Assembly: GCA_017517305.1 (NCBI GenBank)
Contig: JAFWZV010000001.1
Coordinates: 124,001-188,000, forward strand
DNA length: 64,000 bases
Direction: 5' to 3'
From: Lachnospiraceae bacterium
Lineage (GTDB): Bacteria > Bacillota > Clostridia > Lachnospirales > Lachnospiraceae
Both the position numbers and the translations under genes were made by a program. The notes under the pieces are model-generated. The model did no database searches. It worked only from the letters and a program-made list of their open reading frames with translations, and was not told the DNA's origin. How positions within the stretch are numbered: the first letter of the stretch is position 1; each line of letters begins with the position of its first letter. Below, piece by piece: positions 40,278 through 49,600 of this stretch.

Positions 40278-42533
40278 ATGAACAAGAGATTGGAAAATTG
40301 GGTAAACTGGGTGCTATATGATGAGCTTGTTAAGGGACAGCTTAATGCACCAAAGCATCTGCTTGGAATTCATGACTATGGTGATGGTCAGGTTATTACT
40401 GCTTACCGTCCTCATGCTCAGCAGGTATGCGTAACATCAGTTACAGGTAAGAATCCTATTGCTATGGAGGAGCTTGCGCCTGATTTCTATGGCATTTATT
40501 TTGATAAGAAGAAATTCCAGGGAAGTAAATATAAGATTCAGACAAAGTATGAAGATGGAACTACTGTGCTTACAGCAGACTGTTATGCATTTTATGATGA
40601 GGTAATTACCGATTATGATGTGTACCTTTTTGCAGAGGGCAAAAACTATGATATATACGAGAAGTTAGGAGCTCATCCTATGACTTTAGAAGGAGTTAAG
40701 GGTACATATTTTGCTGTGTGGGCACCTAACGCAAGAAGGGTTAGCGTTGTAGGTGATTTCAATATGTGGGATGGTGCACTTAATCCTATGCAGCTTCATC
40801 CAGCATCAGGAATCTATGAGATATTTATACCTGATGTTCTTCCTGGAGCAGTGTACAAGTTCCAGATTTTAACAAGAAATGGAGAGATTTTATATAAGGC
40901 TGATCCATATGGTAACTATGCACAGATGCGTCCTGAGAATGCAAATATTGTTGCAGATTTAACTAAGTATAAGTGGACTGACACAAAGTGGATGGAGGAG
41001 AGAAATTCTCTGTCACGTGTAGATAGAATTAAGAAGCCTATGTCAATCTATGAGTGCCATCTGGGTTCATGGAAGAAGGCAGATGAGGATTCAGATTTTG
41101 GCTTCTACAATTATAGAGAACTGGCTAAGATGCTGGGAGACTATGTTAAGGATATGGGATATACTCATGTTGAGGTTATGGGTATTGCTGAGTATCCATT
41201 TGATGGTTCCTGGGGATATCAGGTAACTAACTACTATGCGCCAACCAGCAGATATGGTACACCTGAGGACTTTATGTATTTTGTGGATTATCTTCACAAG
41301 CAGGGGATTGGTGTAATCCTTGACTGGGTTCCTGCACATTTCCCAAGAGATGCACATGGTCTTGGACGTTTTGATGGTATGCCTCTCTATGAGCATCCAG
41401 ATTCAAGAAGAGGAGAGCATCCTGACTGGGGTACTTATATATTTGATTACGGCAGAACAGAGGTGGCTAACTTCCTTACTGCAAATGCATTGTTCTGGGT
41501 GGAGAAATTCCACGTAGATGCACTTCGTGTGGATGCGGTAGCTTCTATGCTTTATCTTGATTATGGTAAGCAGGATGGACAGTGGCTTCCTAACAAGGAT
41601 GGTGGTAATGAGAATTACGATGCCATTGCATTGCTTCAGAATATTAATACTGTTATGGAGGAGAGAAATCCTGGAGCTTACCTTATTGCTGAGGAGTCAA
41701 CTGCTTGGGCAGGAGTTACAGCGCCTGCGTCACTTAAGGGACTTGGATTCTTGTTTAAGTGGAATATGGGTTGGATGAATGACTTCCTTGAATATATGAA
41801 GTTAGATCCATACTTCAGAAGCTTTAATCATAATAGACTTACATTTAGCTTAACATACACATACGCAGAGAACTATGTACTTGTAATCTCACATGATGAG
41901 GTAGTACATCTTAAGTGTTCTATGCTTAATAAAATGCCAGGCTTTGAATTCGACAAGTTTGCAAATCTAAGAACTGCTTATGGATTTATGTTTGGACATC
42001 CAGGTAAGAAGCTTCTCTTTATGGGACAGGAGTTTGCTCAGCTTAGAGAGTGGAGTGAGGCTAGAAGCCTTGATTGGTTCTTGCTTGACCAGCCACTTCA
42101 CAGCAAGATGCAGAACTTTGTTAAGGCACTTAACCATATGTATACCAAGTATGATGCCCTCTATTATAATGATAATGAGGTTATGGGCTTTGAGTGGATT
42201 AAGTGTGATGATGCAGAGGAAGGTATTGTAGCATTTATTAGAAGAGGAAAGACTGCTAAGGATCAGCTTATGTTTGTATGTAACTTTGTACCTGTAGAGA
42301 AGACTACACACCTTATTGGTGCACCATGTCTTACAAAGTATGAGGAAATTCTTAACTCTGATGCAGTAGAATTCGGTGGACTTGGCAGAGTAAATGGTGT
42401 GGTAGAGGCTATTGACCAGCCTTGTGACAGAATGAACTATGCAGTAAGTCTTACTATCCCACCGCTTTCAGTGATGGTATTTAAGTATGATTATGTAGAA
42501 AAGAAGACTAAGTCTATAGAGAAGAAAAAGTAG
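40278..42533 (+). CDS. glgB: 1,4-alpha-glucan branching enzyme
   Basis: Introduces alpha-1,6 branches into glycogen. 751 residues: an N-terminal carbohydrate-binding beta-sandwich (~1-120), a CBM48 module (~125-235: GTYFAVWAPNARRVSVVGDFNMWDG), a GH13 catalytic barrel (~265-640) and a C-terminal beta domain. Catalytic Asp is in VDALRVDAVASML, Glu in LIAEESTAWAG, and the transition-state Asp in ISHDEVVHLKCS. The last motif usually reads HDEVVHGKGS or similar, so LKC is a local deviation. It stands alone; no glgA/C/D/P is in the window. Ribosome site TTGGAGG. Confidence 0.95.
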   Translation: MNKRLENWVNWVLYDELVKGQLNAPKHLLGIHDYGDGQVITAYRPHAQQVCVTSVTGKNPIAMEELAPDFYGIYFDKKKFQGSKYKIQTKYEDGTTVLTADCYAFYDEVITDYDVYLFAEGKNYDIYEKLGAHPMTLEGVKGTYFAVWAPNARRVSVVGDFNMWDGALNPMQLHPASGIYEIFIPDVLPGAVYKFQILTRNGEILYKADPYGNYAQMRPENANIVADLTKYKWTDTKWMEERNSLSRVDRIKKPMSIYECHLGSWKKADEDSDFGFYNYRELAKMLGDYVKDMGYTHVEVMGIAEYPFDGSWGYQVTNYYAPTSRYGTPEDFMYFVDYLHKQGIGVILDWVPAHFPRDAHGLGRFDGMPLYEHPDSRRGEHPDWGTYIFDYGRTEVANFLTANALFWVEKFHVDALRVDAVASMLYLDYGKQDGQWLPNKDGGNENYDAIALLQNINTVMEERNPGAYLIAEESTAWAGVTAPASLKGLGFLFKWNMGWMNDFLEYMKLDPYFRSFNHNRLTFSLTYTYAENYVLVISHDEVVHLKCSMLNKMPGFEFDKFANLRTAYGFMFGHPGKKLLFMGQEFAQLREWSEARSLDWFLLDQPLHSKMQNFVKALNHMYTKYDALYYNDNEVMGFEWIKCDDAEEGIVAFIRRGKTAKDQLMFVCNFVPVEKTTHLIGAPCLTKYEEILNSDAVEFGGLGRVNGVVEAIDQPCDRMNYAVSLTIPPLSVMVFKYDYVEKKTKSIEKKK

Positions 42534-42568
42534 TCATCAACCTGATTGAATAGATAATGTACTTACAT

Positions 42569-42606
42569 GAATGTCTGAGGAGGGTGCTCTTCAGACATTC
42601 TTTATG
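42569..42606 (+). terminator. glgB terminator
   Basis: GAATGTCTGA pairs with TCAGACATTC (12-nt loop) followed by a short TTTATGTTT tract. Confidence 0.7.
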
Positions 42607-42742
42607 TTTAAACTTTAATAATGTTTTTTTAATCTAATTTTAATCTTTCTTGCATTTTAGATTAATTTTGGTTGTGTATTATAGCACCATAAGGTAAACA
42701 CAAACCAAACAAAAATCAAAACAAGAAAAGGAGAAATGTGTT

Positions 42743-43312
42743 ATGAGTAATATGGATAATTTAGAAAAGGTTGAGAGAATCAGAGAGAAGACAGGCGTTA
42801 GCTATGAGGATGCTAAGATTGCACTTGAGGCAAGCAACAACGATATGCTTGATGCAATCGTTTATTTAGAGAAGCTTGGCAAGGTAAATGGACCTAAGCA
42901 GTCACAGTATGTAACTAGACCAGAGGAGTATCATTCATCAGAGTTTCAGCAGGCACAGGATAATTATGAGAAGTCATGTAAGAAGTCTACATTTGGAGAG
43001 AAGATGGATAGCTTTGGCGAGTGGCTTAAGAAGGTAATTAAGAGAGGCTGCGAGATAAAGTTTAATGTGGATAGATTTGAAGAGAGAGTCATCAGCATTC
43101 CACTTATTGCATTAGTATTTATTATGATTATAGCATTCTGGTTAGTAGGAATTCTTCTTATCGTAGGATTATTCTTTGATTATAAGTACTCATTTGAGGG
43201 AGTTAATCCTACAACTGTAGATATTAATGAGTTTTGCAATAAGGCATCAGATACATGCACTGGTCTTAGAGAGGACATTAAGAACGAGAAGGAAGCTCGC
43301 GATAACAAGTAA
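42743..43312 (+). CDS. UBA-domain and DUF4342 membrane protein
   Basis: A 189-residue protein. Residues ~5-45 form a UBA/TS-N-type three-helix domain (VERIREKTGVSYEDAKIALEASNNDMLDAIVYLEKLG). A linker leads to the DUF4342 part (~90-145: GCEIKFNVDRFEERVISIPLIALVFIMIIAFWLVGILLIVGLFFDYKYSF), which contains one or two transmembrane spans. The combination recurs in Clostridia, often near two-component systems, as here with one 120 nt downstream. Function unknown. Ribosome site AAAGGAG. Confidence 0.85.
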   Translation: MSNMDNLEKVERIREKTGVSYEDAKIALEASNNDMLDAIVYLEKLGKVNGPKQSQYVTRPEEYHSSEFQQAQDNYEKSCKKSTFGEKMDSFGEWLKKVIKRGCEIKFNVDRFEERVISIPLIALVFIMIIAFWLVGILLIVGLFFDYKYSFEGVNPTTVDINEFCNKASDTCTGLREDIKNEKEARDNK

Positions 43313-43325
43313 GCTACATATGAAT

Positions 43326-43377
43326 AAGTAAGAGAAGGCAACCACCGTCTTACCAGGTGGTTGTCTAGTTCTTACTT
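43326..43377 (+). other. Stable hairpin between DUF4342 gene and two-component genes
   Basis: AAGTAAGA...TCTTACTT outer pairing with an inner GGCAACCACC/GGTGGTTGTC stem. No T-run follows, so it may be an RNA-processing or stability element. Confidence 0.5.
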
Positions 43378-43431
43378 AAATGTATGCAGCTAAAAATATA
43401 TAAAATGTAGTGGTATACAAGGAGAATGATT

Positions 43432-44111
43432 ATGAGCAAGATACTAATTATTGAAGATGAAGCCAATATAGCAAGATTTATAGAGCTTGAGCTTAAGCAC
43501 GAGGGCAATGAAGTAGACAAGGCTTTAGATGGTAGAGCAGGTCTTGAAATGGCGCTTTCAGGTGGCTATGATCTCATTCTATTAGATGTTATGCTTCCTG
43601 TGCTAAATGGCCTTGAGGTATTAAGAAGAATAAGATTAGAGAGTGAAGTGCCGGTAATAATGCTTACTGCCAGAGATGCAGTTATGGATAAGGTGTCAGG
43701 TCTTGATGCAGGAGCTGATGATTACATAACTAAGCCATTTGCTATAGAAGAGTTACTTGCTCGTATTAGAGTTGCCCTAAAGAAGCGAGGTGGTGGAGCT
43801 ACTATTCAGTCCAACAAGCTTCAGATAGGCAAGGTTGTTCTTGATGAGGATAGACATGAGGTAACTGTTGATGGGAAAATGTTGAGCTTTCTAACAGAGA
43901 GTTTGAGTTGCTTCACACACTTATGAAGAATAAAAATATAGTTATGGATAGAGACAAACTGATGAATCTGGTTTGTGGTTATGACTATATGGGTGAGACA
44001 AATATTATAGATGTGTACATAAGATATCTTAGAACTAAAATAGATGATAAATATGGAATAAAGCTTATAACCACAGTGAGAGGTGTGGGTTATATTATTA
44101 AGGAAGATTAG
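43432..44111 (+). pseudogene. OmpR-family response regulator, frameshifted in its DNA-binding domain
   Basis: The receiver domain is complete (IIEDEANI, LILLDVMLP, MLTARDA, DYITKPF) and the frame runs to ~43890. There the winged-helix opening should read LTEREFELLHTLMKN; instead LTE is followed by out-of-frame codons ending at TGA 43926, while the rest (LLHTLMKNKNIVMDRDKLM ... RGVGYIIKED) continues in another frame to 44111. The break is at GAGAG, as if four bases of a GA run were lost. As written, the product is a 164-residue receiver plus a broken wing. The partner kinase at 44135 is intact, so a recent mutation, a slippage switch or a sequencing error are all possible. Confidence 0.8.
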
Positions 44112-44134
44112 CTGTAAGCTACAGGGGTGATACT

Positions 44135-45583
44135 ATGAATAGCAAGATAAAGATGTCTTCTATAGCCAGAAAAATTAATTTGGATTTTTGGCTGAAGAGA
44201 TTTTGCGATGTAATAGGAATAGACATACTTTTAGTTGCACTACTATGTGGTGGAGCCTTTTTGTGGTGGGAAGAAAGTGTTCCTAGTGAGGAAGTGGTTA
44301 TATCTAGAGATTTTGTGGCCATAGATAATGATGAAGGTGAATTTGTGGTCACTATAGACGAGGATGGAGTTAATGTAACCAATGGGTCGGATAAAAATGA
44401 AACTGCTGACTCCACAGAAACAGGGGATAATTTACAAGAAGATGTTGATGATAAAGATAAGGATTCTGTAGTAGGAAATATAGATTATGTGGGACAAACT
44501 GTAACGGATTTGTCTGTAAGAGATAAGCTTACATATGTTATTACTACAGATAAGGGACAGCATGTATTTTATCTTTATGACATATATTTAATTTCATATA
44601 GGCCATTTTTGGTTCTCTTTGTATTCCAAGGGGTACATCTTTTGTTTGCATTGTTTGGAGCTGGTAGCATTAGAAGAAGAATGCGACCACTTAACGATTT
44701 GGCTAGAAAGGCAGAGGAGATAAGTCGTATACCCCTTGATACCAATTCAAAGATTGAGAATTTGGAGCATGCCATATCAAGTGTCAGTCCTGATGGGGAA
44801 AATGTACGTGTAAGGACAGGAGATAAAGAACTTGAGAGTATAGAGATAGCTCTTAACAATCTGTTATATAGAATGAAGGAAAGTCAGAAGCAACAGGCCA
44901 GATTTGTATCTGATGCTTCACATGAGCTTAGAACTCCTATATCTGTAGTTCAAGGCTATGTTAATATGCTGGATAGATGGGGTAAGGAGGATCCAGAAAT
45001 ATTAGAGGAATCCATAGAAGCCCTAAAGCATGAGTCCGAGCATATGAAGGAGCTTATAGAACAGCTTCTCTTCCTGGCTAGAGGAGATAGTGGAAGAAAT
45101 ACCCTCAATAAAATTAGTATAGACTTAAATGAAATTATGAAGGAGGTATGGGAGGAATCAGAGATGATAGATTCCAAGCATACTTATGAATTTGAGGAGT
45201 GCCCAGGGGCACTTATGACTGGTGATGTAGCTATGGTTAAGCAGTCTGTAAGAATATTTGTGCAGAATGCGTCAAAATACTCTAATGAAGGAGATAATAT
45301 AAAGCTTGGAGTAAGAATATCCCAAGATAGTGTAAGCTATCTGGTTCAGGACGAGGGCATAGGCATGCAGGAGGAGGACGTAAGTCATATCTTCGAGAGA
45401 TTTTATCGTTCTGATAAGGCAAGAAATGGGGAAACCGGTGGTTCAGGACTGGGACTTTCCATAGCAAAGTGGATTATAGATGCCCATGATGGAACCATAG
45501 AGGTATTATCAAGGCCTGATATAGGAACCAGATTTACAGTTACATTTCCAAGAAAAATGAATATTGTAATGGAGGAAGAGTAG
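44135..45583 (+). CDS. Sensor histidine kinase
   Basis: A 482-residue membrane kinase. Transmembrane segments at ~29-48 and ~158-178 bracket a ~110-residue acidic extracellular region rich in Asp/Glu (DNLQEDVDDKDKD), suggestive of cation or cationic-peptide sensing. A HAMP-like linker leads to SDASHELRTPISVVQGY (His263), then the ATPase domain: NASKYS, QDEGIGM, FYRSDKARNGETGGSGLGLSIAKWI. Its cognate regulator gene lies 23 nt upstream but is frameshifted, so the system may be inactive or may phosphorylate only a truncated receiver. Confidence 0.92.
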   Translation: MNSKIKMSSIARKINLDFWLKRFCDVIGIDILLVALLCGGAFLWWEESVPSEEVVISRDFVAIDNDEGEFVVTIDEDGVNVTNGSDKNETADSTETGDNLQEDVDDKDKDSVVGNIDYVGQTVTDLSVRDKLTYVITTDKGQHVFYLYDIYLISYRPFLVLFVFQGVHLLFALFGAGSIRRRMRPLNDLARKAEEISRIPLDTNSKIENLEHAISSVSPDGENVRVRTGDKELESIEIALNNLLYRMKESQKQQARFVSDASHELRTPISVVQGYVNMLDRWGKEDPEILEESIEALKHESEHMKELIEQLLFLARGDSGRNTLNKISIDLNEIMKEVWEESEMIDSKHTYEFEECPGALMTGDVAMVKQSVRIFVQNASKYSNEGDNIKLGVRISQDSVSYLVQDEGIGMQEEDVSHIFERFYRSDKARNGETGGSGLGLSIAKWIIDAHDGTIEVLSRPDIGTRFTVTFPRKMNIVMEEE

Positions 45584-45654
45584 TCCTTGGATTACTCTTC
45601 TTATTATTTAGAAAAATGAATTTGATAAATTATAAATACTGTGAATAATGGTAT

Positions 45655-45683
45655 TTGACATTGATAATCAGTTAAGTTATAAT
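45655..45683 (+). promoter_or_regulatory. greA-lysS promoter
   Basis: Consensus TTGACA (45655-45660), 17 nt, TATAAT (45678-45683). Confidence 0.9.
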
Positions 45684-45745
45684 TGTACAAACTGTGCGTA
45701 TTTTTAAGCGCCGTAGAGATTTAATATGATATTAAAGGAAGGTTG

Positions 45746-46237
45746 ATGAGCATGAGCATGGAAGAAAAGAAGTATAAACTGACCCGAGAAGGTGTGGATG
45801 CCTTAGAGCAGGAATTAGAACACTTAACAGTCGTTAAGCGTCAGGAGATTGCTGATAAACTCCAGGAAGCAAGAGCACAGGGAGACTTATCTGAGAACGC
45901 AGAGTATGACGCAGCTAAGGATGAACAGAGAGATATAGAGGCTCGTATTGAGGAAATCGAGAAGATATTAAAGAACGTTGAGGTTATCGACGGTATTAAG
46001 CTTAGAATCTTAGATGTAGAGCTTGGCGAGGAGCAGATAATAAACATCGTAGGTTCTGCGGAGGCTGATGTATTAAATGGCAAGATTTCTAACGAGTCAC
46101 CACTTGGACTTGCGCTTATAGGCAAGAAGAAGGGTGATGTGGTAGAGGTATCAGCACCTAATGGAGTATTTGAGTACAAGGTATTAGAGGTTGTTAAATC
46201 TAAGAAGACTAGCAAGTCAAAGAAAAAAGAAGATTAG
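45746..46237 (+). CDS. greA: Transcription elongation factor GreA
   Basis: Stimulates RNA cleavage by backtracked RNA polymerase. About 163 residues: an N-terminal antiparallel coiled coil with the acidic tip LSENAEYDAAKDEQ, and a C-terminal FKBP-like domain (EQIINIVGSAEADV, SPLGLALIGKKKGDVVEVSAPNG). Several starts are possible (TTG 45743, ATG 45746, ATG 45752, ATG 45758); 45746 sits 6 nt after AAAGGA. A Lys-rich tail (KSKKTSKSKKKED) is appended. It is 33 nt before lysS and shares its promoter. Confidence 0.95.
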   Translation: MSMSMEEKKYKLTREGVDALEQELEHLTVVKRQEIADKLQEARAQGDLSENAEYDAAKDEQRDIEARIEEIEKILKNVEVIDGIKLRILDVELGEEQIINIVGSAEADVLNGKISNESPLGLALIGKKKGDVVEVSAPNGVFEYKVLEVVKSKKTSKSKKKED

Positions 46238-46270
46238 TTTAGAAGATTAATAGGAAAGAGGATTAATAAA

Positions 46271-47890
46271 GTGGCTGAGAAGAATAACCAGAACAACAAT
46301 CAAAGTAAGCCTCAGGATTTAAATCAGCTCCTAAAGGTAAGACGTGAAAAGCTTGCAAACCTTCAGGAAGCAGGAAAGGATCCATTCCAGATTACTAAGT
46401 ATGATCAGACTCATCACACTGACGAAGTAAGAAGCTTATATGAGGCTCATGAGGCTAAGCTTTTAGCAGACTGGAAATATCCTAATGTAGAAGGAATGTC
46501 AGAGGAAGAGGCAAAGGCTGCTAAGGACGCGGATTACAATGAAAGAAGAGCTATAATGGATGCATCTCCAATTAATGTTTCTATAGCTGGACGTATGATG
46601 TTTAAGCGTGTTATGGGAAAGGCATCATTTGCAAATATACAGGATATAAATGGTAAGATTCAGGTTTATGTGGCAAGAGATGCAATAGGCGAAGAACCAT
46701 ATGCTGAGTTTAAGAAGTCAGATATTGGTGACATCTACGGAATAAAGGGATATATCTTCAGAACAAAGACTGGAGAGATTTCTATACATGCCCAGGAGCT
46801 TACAATGCTTACTAAGAGCTTACAGATTCTTCCAGAGAAGTTCCATGGCTTAACAGATACAGATACACGTTATCGTCAGAGATATGTTGACCTTATTATG
46901 AATGAGGACAGCAAGAAGACATTTATCAACCGTTCAAAGATTATAGCTGCTATTAGAAAGTACCTTGCAGGAGAGAATTTCCTTGAGGTAGAAACCCCTA
47001 TGCTTGTGTCAAATGCAGGTGGTGCAGCAGCAAGACCATTTGAGACACATTTTAATGCATTAAGCGAGGATTTTAAGCTTCGTATATCACTTGAGCTCTA
47101 CCTTAAGAGACTTATCGTAGGTGGACTTGAGAGAGTTTATGAGATTGGTAGAGTATTTAGAAATGAAGGTCTTGATACAAGACACAATCCAGAGTTTACA
47201 CTTATGGAGCTTTACCAGGCATATACAGATTATAATGGAATGATGGATCTTACTGAGAACATGTTTAGATATGTGGCTCAGGAGGTTCTTGGAACTACAA
47301 CTATTACTTATAATGGCATAGAGATGGATCTTGGAAAGCCTTTCGCAAGAATCACAATGACTGAGGCTGTTAAGCAGTACGCAGGAGTTGATTTCGATGC
47401 TATCGAAACTCTTGAGGAGGCTCGTGCTATCGCTAAGGAAAAGCATGTTGAGTTTGAGGATAGACATAAGAAGGGTGATATCTTAAATCTCTTCTTTGAG
47501 GAGTTTGTAGAGGAGCACCTAATCCAGCCTACATTCGTTATGGATCATCCTATCGAGATTTCACCTCTTACTAAGAAGAAGCCAGAGGACCCTAATAAGG
47601 TTGAGCGTTTTGAGCTTTTCATGAATGGCTGGGAGATGTGTAACGCATACTCAGAGCTTAATGACCCTATCGACCAGAGAGAACGTTTCAAGGCACAGGA
47701 GGAGCAGCTTGCTCAGGGTGATGAGGAGGCTAACACAACTGATGAGGACTTCCTTAACGCTCTTGAAATTGGTATGCCACCTACAGGCGGTATAGGATAT
47801 GGTATCGATAGATTATGTATGTTGCTTACTGATTCACCTGCTATAAGGGATGTATTACTCTTCCCGACAATGAAATCTTTAGACAAATAA
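46271..47890 (+). CDS. lysS: Lysine--tRNA ligase, class II
   Basis: Charges tRNA-Lys. 539 residues with GTG start. An N-terminal basic extension and OB-fold anticodon-binding domain (~95-195) precede the class II catalytic domain: motif 2 in YEIGRVFRNEGLDTRHNPEF (~284-303), motif 3 in GIGYGIDRLCML (~515-526). The last 34 nt of sequence, from within the final codons to 5 nt after the stop, are repeated exactly at 55405-55438, and the likely original terminator of the gene now lies beyond that repeat. The coding sequence itself remains intact. Confidence 0.96.
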   Translation: MAEKNNQNNNQSKPQDLNQLLKVRREKLANLQEAGKDPFQITKYDQTHHTDEVRSLYEAHEAKLLADWKYPNVEGMSEEEAKAAKDADYNERRAIMDASPINVSIAGRMMFKRVMGKASFANIQDINGKIQVYVARDAIGEEPYAEFKKSDIGDIYGIKGYIFRTKTGEISIHAQELTMLTKSLQILPEKFHGLTDTDTRYRQRYVDLIMNEDSKKTFINRSKIIAAIRKYLAGENFLEVETPMLVSNAGGAAARPFETHFNALSEDFKLRISLELYLKRLIVGGLERVYEIGRVFRNEGLDTRHNPEFTLMELYQAYTDYNGMMDLTENMFRYVAQEVLGTTTITYNGIEMDLGKPFARITMTEAVKQYAGVDFDAIETLEEARAIAKEKHVEFEDRHKKGDILNLFFEEFVEEHLIQPTFVMDHPIEISPLTKKKPEDPNKVERFELFMNGWEMCNAYSELNDPIDQRERFKAQEEQLAQGDEEANTTDEDFLNALEIGMPPTGGIGYGIDRLCMLLTDSPAIRDVLLFPTMKSLDK

Positions 47891-47895
47891 AGCTA
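47862..47895 (+). repeat. Direct repeat / putative att site, left copy (lysS 3' end)
   Basis: A 34-bp sequence covering the last codons and stop of lysS, starting TCCCGACAATG and ending AAAGCTA, identical to 55405-55438. The two copies bound a 7.5-kb segment. Confidence 0.85.
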
Positions 47896-48028
47896 GTAAA
47901 ATCAAGGATTTCAGAGATTTTTGATTGTAATTTACTACAAATATACTACAAATTTACAACGTATAATACTGAATAATAAGTAATAATACGTTTTTGTAGC
48001 GATTACGTTTTTAATAATTTTGCATTAT

Positions 48029-48074
48029 TTAAGGACAATTTTCTAAAAGAAATTTTAGAAAGTTGTCCTTTTTT
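48029..48074 (+). terminator. Rho-independent terminator
   Basis: AAGGACAATTTTCTAAAA and its imperfect complement TTTTAGAAAGTTGTCCTT form a long stem followed by TTTT. Confidence 0.75.
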
Positions 48075-48163
48075 GTTCGTCGGAAAAAATGTTATTATAA
48101 GTCGAAAGTTCGTCAGAAAAAGTGTAAAAAGATATGGAAAGTTCGTCAGAAAAAGTGTATACT
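48075..48163 (+). promoter_or_regulatory. Three 33-bp-spaced direct repeats with embedded promoter
   Basis: GTTCGTC(G/A)GAAAAA(A/G)TGT begins at 48075, 48108 and 48141, exactly 33 bp apart (three helical turns). The third copy lies between TGGAAA (48135-48140) and TATACT (48158-48163), a 17-nt-spaced promoter for the ATPase gene. Looks like a cooperative operator. Confidence 0.7.
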
Positions 48164-48194
48164 AAAACTAGAACATTAGAAATGGGGTGGTTTT

Positions 48195-49484
48195 ATGAGA
48201 CGATATGCATTGGAAAAACTAATTGAATGGAAAAATAAAAAAAATCGTAAGCCTCTTATATTGAAGGGGGCAAGGCAGGTTGGAAAAACCTGGCTTATGA
48301 AGGAATTTGGAAAGCAGTGTTTCAAATATACAGCTTATATAAATTTTGATAACAATAAAAGAATGGAAGATGTATTTTCCACAGACTACGATATAGAAAG
48401 AATATTGATGTCTATAAATATTGAGACAGGTGTGAAGATAGTTCCGGGAGAAACCTTGATTATATTTGATGAGATTCAGGAAAATCCCAGAGCTATAGCA
48501 GCTTTAAAATATTTTTACGAAAATGCACCCCAGCATGCAATTATAGCAGCCGGTTCATTGCTTGGTGTTGCTATACACGAAGGAGTGTCGTTCCCTGTGG
48601 GCAAGGTAGATACATTGGAATTAAATCCTTTAAGCTTTAAAGAATTTTTGCTTGCTTTGGGAGAGGAAGGGCTGGTTTCCTTGATTGAGAAAAAAGAGCA
48701 AGGGTTAATTGAAGCCTATCATGATAAGCTACAGGATTATCTCAGAAAGTATTATTATATCGGTGGCATGCCGGAAGTGGTATCGAATTTTGTGGAGAAC
48801 AAAGATTTTACAGAAGTACGAGAATTGCAAAATAGAATCATAGAGCTGTATGAAAGTGATTTTAGCAAACACACTACGGTGGGAGAATTGCCGAGAATCC
48901 GAATGGTGTGGAATTCTATCCCTATGCAGCTTGCGAAGGAAAACAAGAAGTTTTTCTTTGGTAAGATTAAAGAGGGTGCCAGAGCAAAGGATTTTGAGAT
49001 AGCAATAGAGTGGCTTATGGATTGTGGCCTGATTAAAAAAGTATATAAGGTAAATAAGCCAGCCATGCCACTAAAGGCATATACGGAATTTTCGGCATTT
49101 AAGCTCTTCCTTCTTGATGTAGGCTTGCTTGGCGCATTGAGTGATTTGGATGCAAAGTCAATATTAGAAGGAAATAAAGTGTTTGTAGAATTTAAGGGTG
49201 CTATGACAGAACAGTATGTTTTACAGCAGATTGTGGCTGAAACACCATATACACCATATTATTTCACAGAAACTAAATCTGAGGGAGAAATAGATTTTCT
49301 TATCCAAAAGAATAGTCTGATTGTACCTATAGAGGTTAAAGCAGAGGAAAATCTTAGAGCAAAAAGCTTGAAAGTGTTCTGTGATAAATATAAACCAGAA
49401 CTGGCAATCAGGACGTCTATGTCTAAATATAGGGAGCAGGATTGGATGATAAATGTACCTTTATATTTAGTGAGTGAAATATAG
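48195..49484 (+). CDS. AAA family ATPase with C-terminal DUF4143 nuclease-like domain
   Basis: A 429-residue protein. N-terminal AAA_14 ATPase: Walker A LKGARQVGKTWLMKEF (~22-37), Walker B TLIIFDEIQENP, sensor AAGSLLG. The C-terminal DUF4143 domain (~205-390) ends with the restriction-endonuclease-like strand pair EIDFLIQKNSLIVPIEVKAEENLRAKSLKVF (E-x-K), suggesting a nuclease fold. These proteins are abundant in accessory regions of anaerobes; biochemical role is unclear. It has its own three-repeat promoter and lies inside the lysS-linked island. Start ATG at 48195 follows GGGGTGG. Confidence 0.9.
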   Translation: MRRYALEKLIEWKNKKNRKPLILKGARQVGKTWLMKEFGKQCFKYTAYINFDNNKRMEDVFSTDYDIERILMSINIETGVKIVPGETLIIFDEIQENPRAIAALKYFYENAPQHAIIAAGSLLGVAIHEGVSFPVGKVDTLELNPLSFKEFLLALGEEGLVSLIEKKEQGLIEAYHDKLQDYLRKYYYIGGMPEVVSNFVENKDFTEVRELQNRIIELYESDFSKHTTVGELPRIRMVWNSIPMQLAKENKKFFFGKIKEGARAKDFEIAIEWLMDCGLIKKVYKVNKPAMPLKAYTEFSAFKLFLLDVGLLGALSDLDAKSILEGNKVFVEFKGAMTEQYVLQQIVAETPYTPYYFTETKSEGEIDFLIQKNSLIVPIEVKAEENLRAKSLKVFCDKYKPELAIRTSMSKYREQDWMINVPLYLVSEI

Positions 49485-49600
49485 TCTTTTTTACGCAAAA
49501 ATTGGATATTTCTGCGCAAAAAAATGTAATTTAGAAAATGTGTGCTATATTAACGTTAAAAATGAAAATGTAAACATTGTACAAATAGCATTATAATTTG

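Larger units (their letters stand above)
47896..48194. other. Gene-free left end of the island
   Basis: Contains TACTACAAA-type short direct repeats (47932-47958) as often found at integrated-element ends, a terminator hairpin at ~48029-48074 and the three-repeat promoter region of the ATPase gene. No gene seen. Confidence 0.55.

Noticed and set aside
40278-42533. Loss of function in GlgB because of HDEVVHLKCS
   Set aside because: All three catalytic acids are present and the deviation lies after the conserved HDEVVH, so activity is likely retained.
47932-47958. Origin or integrase arm-site array from TACTACAAA repeats
   Set aside because: Only two imperfect copies; noted as a possible island-end feature but not enough to call.
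48075-48163. CRISPR array
   Set aside because: Three repeats of ~19 bp with ~14-bp spacers are too short and AT-rich spacers are not protospacer-like; no cas genes nearby.
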